A model generated the notes under the pieces. It ran no database searches and was not told the origin of the DNA. It saw nothing but the letters and a program-made list of their open reading frames with translations. The translations under genes and the position numbers were made by a program. A stretch of DNA of 64,000 nt from Epichloe hybrida. Its lineage: Eukaryota > Ascomycota > Sordariomycetes > Hypocreales > Clavicipitaceae. Shown piece after piece: positions 34,376 to 46,285 of this stretch. The stretch is from assembly GCA_019022495.1 (NCBI GenBank), contig JAFEKR010000014.1, forward strand, positions 1,178,001 through 1,242,000, written 5' to 3'. Position 1 is the stretch's first letter; each line of letters opens with the position of its first letter.

Positions 34376-36275
34376 ATGGCCGACAAGCCGTCCTCCCCCG
34401 AGGCCGCGACGCTTCCCTCAGCAAACTCAGATGATGCCAACGCCTTCACGCCAGAAAGATTCGAGAAGGAACTGGAACGTCTTGCTGAAAAAGCCAAAAG
34501 CAGCACATTCAGCAACCGTCTCTTGGAACAATCGGGGCTTTACGCCAGGATACTTGTGCTGCTAAGCTTTCTCGGCATCTACTCGCACGTCTCCCAGCTC
34601 AATCTGTCGCCCGTATACGGCTCCATTCCAGCATCAATATGGCACTCAAAGCTCCTGATGGGAGGCTGCTTCCTCGGCTGGGCCGGAAACGTGTTCCTTC
34701 GCGAATTTCTACCCGTCCCATCGGTCAAGGCTCTTTCCATCGTGGCCGTCTGCATTCCCGGCGTCCAGCACTTCTTGGGTACTCACAGTCAATCTCTTGG
34801 ACCGCAATGGGGTCCCGTCGTGACCGAGGCGCTCACCCTGCTGCCCCTTTCTGTATTGACGGCTGCATCGGTGGCTGATTGCTGGGAAGGGGTGCGGCTG
34901 AGCAAGTTGCCAAGGTTTGTGGCTGACTCGGGTCCCGGAATAGGATCGTGGGCACTCTTGAAGTATTCGGAGAGCAAGTTTGGGTCTCTTCTTCCTCTCA
35001 TTATAGGGAGGTTCATGTTCTTCACGAGGCTTGGGTTTGAGATACTGCTGGGCTTCGGATACATGGCCTTTTCGCCGTCAAAATACCTCGTGTACACGGC
35101 GTTCCCGTTCCTTCACACCTTTCTCTTGAACACGCACGTGCAGTCTCCTGCTGCCACCAAGACCCTCATGAGCAACTTGATGACAGATGGCTGGCTCTTC
35201 ATTGAGAGACGGGAGTCTGTCACAGGGTATATATCTGTTGTGCAAAGCGTGCAGCAGGGATTCAGGGTCATGCGCTGCGATCACAGTCTTTTGGGAGGAG
35301 AGTGGATCAACCATCGTGGAGGGCCTGTTTCGGAACCCATCTACGGCGTTTTTGCCATGCTAGAGGCTGTGAGGTTGGTTGGGACGGTATCGGTAGTTGC
35401 AGATGAGGATGCCAAGGCTCTAGTAATGTGAGTACTGCTGTGTTTTCTTGAACGGGGGGGGAACACCCCAATAATCAATTTGTTGACGCTCCTTGTTTTA
35501 CAGCGGGCTTGGGGTTGGAACAACTCCCTCGGCACTTGTGGCTCACGGCATCAACACCACCGTCGTGGAATACGATCCGGTTGTGTACGAATTTGCCGCC
35601 AAGTACTTTGACCTCAAGGAGAATAACCCGCCTGTGCTGCAAGATGCCGTCGGTTACACAGCCGAGTTGGCCAAGATTGCTCCTGCAACGTATGACTACA
35701 TTGTCCACGATGTGTTCACCGGAGGTGCTGAGCCAGTTGAACTCTTTACACTTGAATTCTTCCAGGGCCTGCATACTCTCCTCGCGCCCGAGGGCACCGT
35801 TGCCATTGTACGTGAATAAATTTTTTCTTTCTCAGAAGTCCCCGGTGATAACGGCTGACGGAAAATGCAGAATTATGCAGGCGATCTCAATCTCCCTGCT
35901 CCCAAGATCATCTACCGCACCATCAAACAAGTCTTCCCAAATTGTCGCATCTTCCGGGAATTGCCACCAGATGTTGAGAGCATCAAGACCAAGGGCATGG
36001 ACTTCACCAACATGGTCATCTTTTGCAGGAAATCACCAACTGCAGCACTCACATTCCGTCGACCAACAGTGGAAGATTGTTTGCAGAGTGCCGCTAGACA
36101 GGAGTTCCTGATTCTTAGTCACGAGGTGCCTGAAGGTGACATGCTGGACGAGGGAGCTGACATCATGAGGAGCAATGAGACGGACAAGGTAGCGAAATGG
36201 CATGTACAAAGTGCCATGGGCCATTGGGGACTGATGAGAACCTCAATTCCGGCGTTCATTTGGGAGAGGTGGTGA
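34376..36275 (+). CDS. Membrane-anchored spermidine/spermine synthase-fold protein
   Basis: Three exons: 34376-35427, 35504-35807 and 35871-36275 (586 residues); donors GTGAGT and GTACGT, acceptors CAG. The N-terminal half has about six hydrophobic segments (such as ILVLLSFLGIYSHV and FTRLGFEILLGFGYMAF). The C-terminal half is a class I methyltransferase-like, polyamine-synthase fold: glycine loop VIGLGVGTTP at the exon 1/2 join, ribose-binding acidic strand VVEYDP, and YDYIVHDVFTGG where spermidine synthases have an Asp-containing catalytic loop. The GWLFIERRESVTGYI segment also matches the synthase N-terminal beta-hairpin. Such membrane-plus-synthase proteins occur widely in filamentous fungi and bacteria but the reaction is not established; aminopropyl transfer is a guess from the fold. 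It does not resemble the soluble SPE3/SPE4 enzymes in length. Confidence 0.85.
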
Positions 36276-36570
36276 GCCATCCGAACCTACCTGTGTGAAA
36301 AGGTGTTGTAATTTATCAGAAGACCAAAACTTTGTTGGCGGATGTACTCCGTATGCGCAGAAACTTGACCTCCCCTGTTGATCTTTCAGGAAACGTGTCG
36401 GCGACTTGCTTTTGCTTTAATTTTATTGGTTATTAACTTGGTCTCATCCCATGCTGCTGCCGGCTGGTGATTTCGGAAAGTTCTTGTTCCTCGACAAGTG
36501 ACGCCCATGTCTCAAAGTACCTTGCACATCAAGAGAAGAGTCCCTACAAAAGGAAGAGGAAATACATACA

Positions 36571-37008
36571 AGCGCCTCCTTCTGGGTGGGCATCGACGGC
36601 TCGAAGTGCAAGAATGCCATTCTCCAAACAGGCATTGACTTTGACGGCGGGGTCATGCGCCCTTGGTACGAGTGGTTCCCCGACGACACGAAGCTGCACC
36701 AGCGCATGACGGTCGAGGCACGCGGTCCAACGGCGGGGAGGTTGAGCATGGAGAATTTGAGCACGGGGGAGAAGGCGTCTGCCGAGCTGAGGAACCAGGT
36801 TGCGCTGTGCTTGGAGGACGCCGAATGGATCGTGGAGAATATCACGCAGGGCTTGGCGGATTTCGGGACCGCGAGATTCGACGAGGTTGAGTGGAGGGAG
36901 GCGAGGTCCAAGGGCGATGCAAAGGGGGCGACGGTATATGATTTGGGGCACGAGGCGAGGTGCATGGCTGGGGAGAAGGTCGTGGAGTGCCACCATGTCA
37001 GGAGGTGA
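36571..37008 (+). pseudogene. 5'-truncated glutamic peptidase (eqolisin, family G1)
   Basis: An open frame whose product matches the second half or more of secreted eqolisins: SFWVGIDGSKCKNAILQTG, then PWYEWFPDD, MENLSTGEKA, ALCLEDAEWIVEN and LADFGTARF, all in family order. The Gln of ILQTG and the Glu of AEWIVEN are conserved positions and probably the catalytic pair. Missing are the signal peptide, propeptide and the first strands (the NWAG region). The upstream 295 bp to the preceding stop codon contains no matching exon, and the first in-frame ATG is at 36655, inside the domain. Frame is intact to the stop at 37006-37008. It is therefore a relic left by a 5' deletion, or has an exon I cannot recognise. 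Active relatives are acid-stable secreted proteases. Confidence 0.75.
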
Positions 37009-38104
37009 GGAGGTGAGGTGTCACAATGCGTGTTGAAATTGGCGATTTGGCTTTCTTTTCCATCGGATTTTTTTCTATTTGCCATATCTTATACTTCTTA
37101 CTGGCTTGGTGTCTTTAAAAAAGCAACCGGATGGCCTAGAATTAAAATTAGCCTTGATGCAACCTTGGGGATGGACAAGCAACTTACCGATCCTTAGCGA
37201 TCACTGTTCGAGCTATGACAATCTGATGATTGCCATATCTGTAAACGGACTTTCGGCCGAGGCGTGAATTGGCATGTAATGGTAGTTACATGGACCACGA
37301 CCACGTCCACGTCCGTCCACGTCCACGTCCACGTCCACGTCCACGTCCGAGTCCGAGTCAATCAATCGCTCGCAGTGGAGCTGGCGCTGACGCTGGGCCT
37401 GCAAACGATTTGCTGCCTCCTGTTTTTGCGGGTCCGTGGTACACGGGGTTCCTCGGGGTTCCTCAGGGTTCCTCAGACTCAGCTGCAAGTGGAAACATGG
37501 ACTTGACTTTGACTGCGATGGAGAGGCAGGAGCGACCGGGCCAGTGGAGACAGGAGAGCCATACAACGGTGCCAACCTCGAGTCCCCGTGTTTGAGGTTT
37601 TCATCTCCAAAACGCATCATTCTCCGTGCGTCCCCACTCCGGCATCACCATCATGGGCGACAGGCAAGGCGTAAAGGCAAAGCCAACATGTTTCGGCGCC
37701 GTGGATGCCGTCCCCTTGCGCCCTTGCGGGTGTCTGGCCATGGCGATACTATTGCTGGGCTTTGCCTGTTTCTCGTGAATGCTTGTTGCTTCTCGCGTCT
37801 TCCCGTCTTCTCCTTCGTTCGTTTCTCTTTCATCCCAGCCTCACCACCAGAGGTGCGTTGCTGCTTCTCTGGGCTACCGTCATACAATACATTCTGCCCA
37901 ACCAGGAGGGTAGCACGATAGACGGCAGTCAAACCCTCCAGAGTCATGTGCTCCGCGTTGCGACCGACGATTTTGATTCTCCTTCTCCTGTAGTAGCAAT
38001 CCATCTTCTTTGCCTCTGGCGCTCATCGATTGGGCTATCCGATTCTATCTCAGGTCTTGCGAGACAAGGCGTCCGCCGGCCGGCCGGGCAAACAAACCGA
38101 TGAC
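37009..38104. other. Intergenic region
   Basis: Contains a CCACGT hexamer tandem array (about 37297-37347) that reads open in several frames, a GTTCCTCGG/GTTCCTCAG repeat (37448-37478), and no supported gene. It includes the promoter of the giant gene at 38105. Confidence 0.6.
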
Positions 38105-41100
38105 ATGGCCGATCCGGCCAAGGACCAGGCTCTTGCTGCGACATTCTCCTTGTCAGTTCCATAGGCTTCCCGTACCCAAAAGAAGAACGATGCTCAACCT
38201 TGTTGGCATGGCCAAGATCGAGATTGGTGATGGCTGACTTGACTGTGGACAACTTGCAGTGGTTTGGTTGTTTGCGCAGCTTTAGGAACCTTGTTATTTC
38301 ATCTGAGGGGCGGAGCCTCGTCACTCATTCGAGGCGGACTGAGGCTGGTCCTCGCCGGCTTTCTACTTTTGGTGACCTTTTGGGCCGTTGTTGGATTTGC
38401 TGGGACTTTCATCGCTGAGAGCTCCCCTTCAGCATGTCAAATCACCGTCGCCTTCGCTTCCGCCTTTGATCAACTTGCCAGAGTTGCCCTTGAAGAGTAT
38501 CTGTTTTGGGCCATCAAACACGATGTACGAGCTACTTTGGGCGTTTTGATTCCTCAGATCGTCATTTTTCTTCGCTTTATTCTCGGTAGCATACTTGTCG
38601 GTGTCCAACGCCCGCAGTTCGCGCCAGTCTGTGTAGCCACAAACTTGCTTTGGCCGATCGGCGTAGCAGTTGCAATCGCGGATGCTTTCATTGTAGTCAT
38701 GCTTTTGACGAGGGCTTCCTCTGTAGGAGTCTTTCGCGATGCCAAGGTGAATGGTCCCGTTGGTTCCCGTGCCAGGGGACTGACTTTTACTACAATTGCC
38801 TTGGGTCTCTGGATTCCAGTAAGTTCAACGCGTCACCATTGTCGTTTTCCTGTAAAAAAAATTCATATCTTGTTTTCTCTGACAAGTGAAACCAGCTGAG
38901 CGTTCCCATGACTTTGGGCATCAGTTCCCTCGGCGTGGCGTCTCGAACTGTGCTTCCCTCGGCTGGAGCGTTACTGATAATAGGTACTGTGCCATTACTT
39001 ACCATCAAGGGCAGGCAGGATAACACTAACTCTGTTGCAGCGTGCATCGCCTTCTTCTACAAAGGTTTAATTTGGCCACGGCAAGAAACTAACCAAAAGA
39101 TTGTCCCATATGCGAAGAAGTTTCCCAGCTTGCCAGACACAGTTTCCCCCCCCTCACCAGAAATCGAGAGTGAGGAGGGTTCCACAATCGATTCTGCGTA
39201 TCATCCTCCCGGATCCTCTCGAGTCGGACAAAGCGCCACAGGAACAGCAAATAACACCAATGAAAGAACCGTATCGTCTCGTGATGGCACCGGCACTTTG
39301 CCGATCATCAGTCGGCCGAAGCCCAGGCAAGCAACTGCTGGAGTTGGGGGTGTGTTGATCAGAGGCCAGCTCTTTCCTCCCATCAAGGCCGCTTCAGTAC
39401 CGGGGCAACAGCGAGATTTTCGAAGGCAACGGAGCAAGAAGACCAATGTCAAGGGCGGCAAACTTGCCATCTCATACCCCATGATCCACGAGGAAAATCT
39501 TGACGAGTCAAGTCCCTTAACACGCATCGCAACAGTTGACCTAGCCACAGCCGCAATGCAGGATAAGCAACGCCGAAACAACGCTTCTCAACACAATTAC
39601 AGCGTCTCCTCTGATTCAACATTACCCCAGTCGAATTCAGCCACGTACTCTGCGAGAAAAATGGAGCCAATCGGGCGGAAGGAGGTTGCCAGAGCTGGCC
39701 CGGCTAGGCAAAGTTCCAGACACATGTTGGGACCTGTTGAGGAACTTTCATCCCAGAGTGCATCTTCACCAGTCCTGAGCCCTCCTACGGCTGACGACTC
39801 TGGCATTCGTCAACGATCACCAAGGCATATTTCTCAACATGTTCGAGCAGACCCGCTACCAGCCTCGGAATCAGCCAACGTCGCTGTCAAGACGGACAGC
39901 GTGAGCCCTAATGAGGGTGATTATCTGACCACTTTAGCACCCAAAATACCACCTAGGTCGCCGATGCGGCCTTCGCCAGCAGTACAGACCACCGTTCTGA
40001 CGCAAAGTGAATCATACAAGTCACCCCCTGCACCACAATCGCCCAGTCCTGCTGCTGCAACGGCGACAGACATTGGAGCCGCTGTTACGATTATAGCTCC
40101 TCCATCATCCGACCAAGAGAGACCACATTCATTCCTAAATAAGGGTGTTCCGAACAGAAGCAAATCCGATCCTTCGCCGAAAACAACTATAGATGTTCTT
40201 GTTCCTCCAATTCCACCATTATCGCCCAGAGACAAGAACGTCCCGCCCTTATACGCGGCAGGAGACAAATCGGAGACTCCCTTTCGAAATATGGGAGCGG
40301 CTTCAGGCATCCCTCGGAGTAGGTCCGTAAGAAATAATATTCGCCCATCGAGGCAGAGACCAAAGACACCTCCACTTGAAGTGCAGACGGAACAAGCGGA
40401 AACTCCTGTGCAGCTGAGGAAAACTGCAGGGCTCCCGAACAATCCCCGTGCACAGGTTAAACTAGCCCCCGAAGGCACCAAGCAGACTCAAACCATCATG
40501 TTTGGGAGCAGCCCCGACGACGAGGACACCAATGCCTCGCATTCTGAGCAGCGCCGCTCTGGCTGGAACGAATCTGCAAATCGAGATTCGGTGGTGAATC
40601 GACCGAGACCAATTCCTCGCAAATCATCCATCATGTCCAACTCCAGTATGAAGCAATTGCCCAAGTCACCCCGGGGTGATACCACTAATCCTCCACGCAA
40701 AAATTCAAAAAGAGAGTCAACAATTCTCCAGGCTACCGCAGGAAGCCCAAGTCAACAGCCGCCGCTGCCGCCGATACCAAAGAGTGCTGGTCTCTCACAA
40801 TCTATCACCACAGATGAGACGGCTCCTCCGACACAGTCAGATCGCTCCACCGCCAAGGACAAGACTTCTGATGCGCCCGAGGGTCTGGTTCAACGCAGCG
40901 GGCTGTCCCGTTCACCCGTCTCACCACAATCACAACAGAAACCAGATAGCACCGGCAGCCAATCAGTGTCACGGAACGATGCCAGAACAAAACTGCCAAT
41001 GCCCAAAGTAAGGATGCCACTTTATGCTAGGCGCAACGAAGGGTCAGCGGCCAGATCCCTTTCCATTGCTACAACTATGAGCCCTCTCGATGAGTCAATC

Positions 41101-44100
41101 TCGTCTGCGTACTTCCAATCGCCAGCTCTGGCACTGCCTCCATCGTCGCAGGGAGACTTGAGAAGAGGATCATCACCGGTATTACCTGTGAATGATTCAC
41201 AGGAATCAGCTACCCCTGCTTCGGTCCGGGCGGACAGGTCCCTCGCCGATTCTCGACCACCGGTTTCGGCGAAGCGAGTGGGTGAGCTTAACAAGACGTC
41301 AGATGGGTTTGCAGTCCAGGGGCTCGGCGTTCCGCCCATGCCAGGCCATCTATCTACAAGAAGTAGCTATGCCGAGAGTGCGTTACTCCATGGGGAGGAT
41401 GATGGCAAGGAAACAGTGACAGTCATGCTGGACCAATCTGCCGAATACCCAATCGGCGCGGCGAGTACACCTCCGTCTGACACGGCTTATGGCGCTATCG
41501 AAGGTAGGTGTGGCTCATGGCACCGTCGTATTGGTGACAACTGCCCTACATTTTCGGACCGGAGTATTAGGCAATCGCGACGCATCGCTAAACCGTCGCC
41601 TCTGGAACTCCAGAAGATTACGAGACGTTCCAAAGGCCCAGCTCCTCAGATGTCACCTTTGGAAACTCCTCAGCGTGCACTTGACGTGATCCAAGAGCAG
41701 CTGAGTCAATTTGATATGTCAAACGCCACTAATGGCTATAACGAACTCGAGGAGCAGCGCATGACGCTTTTAGCAGATATAGAGACAGAGATGGGCATGC
41801 AGGAAAACAAATGGCAAGAGATGCGAGTAGATCTTTCCCGGGCTTCATTTTCTACCCTCGCATCGAGCATTCCTTCACCTATGCCCAGCACAGCAAAGTC
41901 TCCCCAGATCGTGCGCGCCTTGCCATCAAGCGACGTCAGTGCCAACAATGGCGCCACAACGTCCGACCATCTGAGCGGACAACAGAAAGACAATGGCCGG
42001 CCACGCTCGTCGATGCTTTACACCGCTAATCAGATCCAAATCAGTCGCCTGAATGGAGTGCCTGCAAGGCCTGCAAGGCTGCAAGCAAGTGGTACAAACG
42101 ATTTGTTGGACTTGTTGGAACCTGAAGGCTCAGAAACGATCTCTGTCGCCAAACAGAACAGTTTTCGAGCCGAAACATCAATGCTTTCTCTCGATACTGC
42201 ACCAAGCACGATGACTGAAGCTGGACATGTCGAGCTGCAAACCACTGAAGCTGAGAAAGAACGACTTCGTGATCAAAATTTGTGGCACCCCAGTACCCCA
42301 GAGGAAGATTCTCGAGCCACGAGCTCGCAAGAATCCCTCTGGAACTCTGCCTCTGAATCCGCCATACAGCCGATCCACTCTCAGGCTTCTGATTCTCGAC
42401 CAGTATCTCGCACATTTTCGAGAGCAAGCTCGGCAGAGCTTGCTTTCATCACAGACGAAACATTGTGGGATCCAGCTCGACGGTCGACAACGTCACATTC
42501 GAGATCCCCTGGATTGTGGAAAGAGAGACCTCCGTCCCCCCAATCCCCCGAGTCTCCACCGTTAACCCGCAGAACTCCTGCTCGACCTGTTACAATAAAA
42601 CCTCCAAGGAGGAGCAGAAGAATCTCATCGCTGCCAGATATCATGGAAGACCCTGTGCCCCTGGAGAACAAGCGAGGCACTTTGGGCATCTACCAGTTCC
42701 CTTGGGGTGAAAAGTCAGATGTAGCTACGCTGCCCCCTGTTCCTCTGTTGCCAAACCAAGTGCTCATGGGCATGCCCTCGAATATGCCTCTGGGTGCTGC
42801 CCCTTACTTTCCCACTTTGGCAATGCAGATGCAAGTATCACAGTCTCAGCCACAGCAACAGCAACAGCAGTCCTCATTCTTCGATTACCAAGATGATGAC
42901 GAGGCAACAGAACACGCCTTGGGGGGTTCTGATAATGACAGCTACGACGACGACGACGACGACGACGATGACTCATTCGATGAAACAACTCTTTGGGAGA
43001 TTGCTAGTCTTCTCCAGTCAGACAAAGTACCTTCCAGAGAGAGCTTGTTGCCAAGTCGAGGAACAAGACAACCAAGATCAATTCCGACACAACGTAGCAA
43101 GCTCACAGAGGAGTCATCCGCGCCACCCGCGTCATCCAGAGTTAGGCTGCAAACTGGAGAAGAGCAGGGGGAGGGGGAGCATAGCTCAATGGAAGAGGGG
43201 AGGCTCCCCGGGCCTTCTCTCCGGGGAGGCTGTTCTTCGCCGACACTTGGTCCCACGGAGGCGGCTCTTTGGGTAAATCATATTCACGTTACACCTTCTG
43301 AAAGCAATGGTATTTTCCAAGATGACGAGTCTTGGGCAGCCTACGTTGAGCAGAAATTTCCAGAAGCTCGCGCATCTACGAAGAGGCATTCACCAATGGA
43401 AATCACAAGCACTACAATGTGGGCGTTGCCAGCCAGCAGAGTTAGCAGTCCTCCTAACTACCGCCTATGGTCTTCTGACTCGAACGCCCAGGTGTCGTTG
43501 GGTGACCGTGTGCATTATACGGATGACGAGGAAAAGATTTCTGTTCGTAGAAATGAGAGCGACTCACAGAGAGGAGGATTGTGGTCTGCAACACACGCCC
43601 ATTCAGTCAAAACCGTTTGTCTACCACAGCCCGACCAGGACACTTGGTCCAGATACAACAATCTGGGACAGGGCACATCACGCTCCAGACAACGACGGGA
43701 TGATGACTTGACGATCGAGAGCCAACATCTCTGGTCAAGTGAGAGAGTCCAAGATGGTTTCGAGCCCCAAAAGTGGGAAGGTGGAGAGGCAGTAAAGCTC
43801 GTTTCCTCGTATGGGGAGAAGAGTGAAGATGATGAGGCCGCATCAGCTACTGGTGCTGGAGTGACCAACATGGGCTTGGCTCAACCAGCTGTGCGCAACA
43901 CCTGCTTAATGAAACCAGACACCAACAGCCCGGAGGAAGCAGAACCAAAGGTGATCCTCTTGACCGAAACACCGTCCACATTCGACCCCGACCCCCTTTC
44001 AGTAACCCCTGAATTTCGGATCAACCTTGACGGTCCAGGGCTCTGGGTTCTCCGGGCAGCCACGACCAGTTGCGACGGAGAAACGGTTGGCCTCTTCCAG

Positions 44101-44775
44101 GTCCATCTTGATAATCAGAAGCCCTTGAAAGACGCTCGCGGAACGCTCCAACCCCCCGCCGCACTGCAGACTCGTCCCACGCCGCGCTGTGTGCATCGGT
44201 CACTTCCCACGCTCGAATCACAAAGTCTATGGGTGGTTCCCACCGAGCAGCCATTTTCCCACGACTGGATGACGCTCTCCTCCATTCGACCCAGTAGTCC
44301 GCCCGGCCAAGATGCATCCTCCGACTCAGGCAGCGAATCGCCCTTCTCAGAAGCCGAATCGGCCTACTCCAACGCCACTGGCGAATCCACCGTCGGCAGC
44401 TTGCTCACCGGTGCAGCCGGCCGGAAAGCACTCCTAGAAACACGTCCTGCAACTCGGCCCCGAAAGGAAATGGCCCGTTCTGTACCCGACTGGGCCGCAG
44501 CTCTTCATTCCACCCCGTCTGCTCCTCCCACTGCCGTTTCGGAACCAGAGCCAGAGCCAGCAGTTCCCCGGGATCAATTCCTCCAGCAGCAGCAGCAGCA
44601 AGAGTTCATTGACACCACGCGACCCCAAACACAAGGAGGAGGCTTCGACCCAGCGAGGCATCACCCCGTTTTCAACGTCCGCATCCTCGACACTTCGGCA
44701 GGAGACTACCGTCCTGCTGCACAAGGCTACATACATACACTGGTGAATGGGAACCCGGACCTAATCCAGCGATGA
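38105..44775 (+). CDS. Giant membrane protein with disordered tail and repeated Leu-Trp motifs
   Basis: Four exons: 38105-38151, 38260-38818, 38896-38983 and 39041-44775 (2142 residues). The last intron (57 nt) is in frame and easily missed; its CACTAAC branch site and GTTGCAG acceptor, and the clean membrane segment made by splicing (ALLIIACIAFFYKG), support it. The first 300 residues hold about seven hydrophobic segments. The remaining 1800 are Ser/Pro/Thr/Gln-rich with many SPxR-like sites and little predicted order, plus poly-Asp (42947-42968) and Gln repeats. From about 42270 to 44240 a short motif, usually [S/T/N/G/A/H/R]LW followed by polar residues, recurs about a dozen times at 30-80-residue spacing (QNLWHP, QESLWNS, DETLWDP, SPGLWKE, ETTLWEI, EAALWVN, NYRLWSS, RGGLWSA, SQHLWSS, GPGLWVL, SQSLWVV). 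I do not recognise the family; the tail looks like a multivalent docking platform anchored in a membrane. Confidence 0.85.
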
Positions 44776-46285
44776 TGTTACCAAAGAAATATAAAACGAG
44801 AAGAGAAACAAAAAGATGTCCTTGCAAGAGAGGAGGTGAAGAGGAATGCGCCAGCCAGGATATCGGTGTTATTGTTGGGAGTTTTTTTTTCTATGAATTC
44901 TTTCGTATCATTCGAGATACCCATACTTTAGAACAGGCGTTTTAGAAGGAACGCATTCTCACTCTAGTTCACATAGTGTAATATAGCACACATAAATGAA
45001 GTATCAGCAATGGCAATGTCATTGCTCCAAAGAAAATATCAAACGTCGCCCTACTTGGCATGCAACCGTATCGATGATGCATGTAAATCACAATGGTGCT
45101 GAATCAATCACCACGGTTTTTTTTTTTTTTTTTTTCAAAATTTATGCCACGGTCCAATCACACGACACATAACAAGCAGATGAGCCAAAGTAGGGTGTAA
45201 CTGTGCATCAATCAAGCCATGTGGCTCTATCCATACAATTCATCAGATGTATACTATGAACAAATGATACGTACGTCAACAATGCGCCAATGCTACTGAA
45301 ACAAAAAAACATAAATTTGTCATGCTTCTTCATCTTCCCCTTCTTCTTCTCCTGCCATGATGAAAACAAACAAATACCAAAGGTGGGAACGGGTCCGAAC
45401 AAGGGCAGCTAGCAGTATACAGCCCTTCTACCATACCATGGCTCCCGCCTCATCGCCTTCATCTAGTTTGGCTCCTGCTCCACGTGCCTTGCGTCGTCTT
45501 CTCTAATTTTGTGTCCGGAATGCGATAGGTAGCGTGAACCTCCTTCCACCTTGCGCCGCGTTTTCTGCCCCCTTCAGTGCAAGACAAGTCGTCGACGGTC
45601 TTCCCTGGATGGCGGCATATAGGCGGTTCCGAGTTGGATCAAGGCTTCCTTTCTTTCCCAACATGTCCGTGTCCCGCATCTATGATACCAGAAGCCAGCT
45701 CTCTCGGCTGGTCTTGTTCTTTTTTCTTCTTTCTTTTTTTTTTTTTTGGCCTGTTCGGGAGAGGTCGTCATCTCACCATTTCCTCACTTCCCCATCGATC
45801 CTTTCGGATGCCCACGCAGATAAAGTAGCGGTGGCAAGACGTGTGTGGACTTCATTACGGATAAGGATGATGACAACAAATGAAACATTGCCACGGCCAT
45901 CTTCTTCATTACTAGGCCCTCAAATTGACAGCAACGCTTGTCAAAAAGACTCATATTGAGCAAATAAGATTGGCCATGGAAGGGACCCTGTTGCCGCAGA
46001 GTTGCTTCGTCAGATGGGCTTTCCTTGTAAAACGGCAATAGTGTGCATCCAATACAATACATTAATCATGCGTAAACCAGAAAAGCTATGATGAGAACTG
46101 TCGCTATGCAAATTAACGTAGGTTCACACGGGACTCCTGTTTCTTCTTCTTCTTCTTCCTTTTTTTTTGTTCTCCCCCCCCCCTCACAAAGCGTTGGCCG
46201 ATCAGAAAGGATGAGCATTGATATGGTGATTGGGGGGGGGGGGTTGTGTCATTGTCGGGAGCAATGCAGTGTGTTGGTGGAGTTG
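44776..46285. other. Intergenic region between convergent genes
   Basis: 3' flanks of the giant gene and of the 1212-residue gene. T-runs at 45118-45135 and 45736-45747, a TTC repeat (about 46141-46157) and G/C-runs (46176-46183, 46231-46242). No gene supported. Confidence 0.5.

Noticed and set aside
36444..37085. 213-codon minus-strand frame overlapping the glutamic peptidase fragment
   Set aside because: The plus strand shows the ordered peptidase motifs; the minus product has no family likeness.
37264..37620. Val/His/Asp-repeat frames from the CCACGT array
   Set aside because: Hexamer repeats stay open in all frames; no coding evidence.
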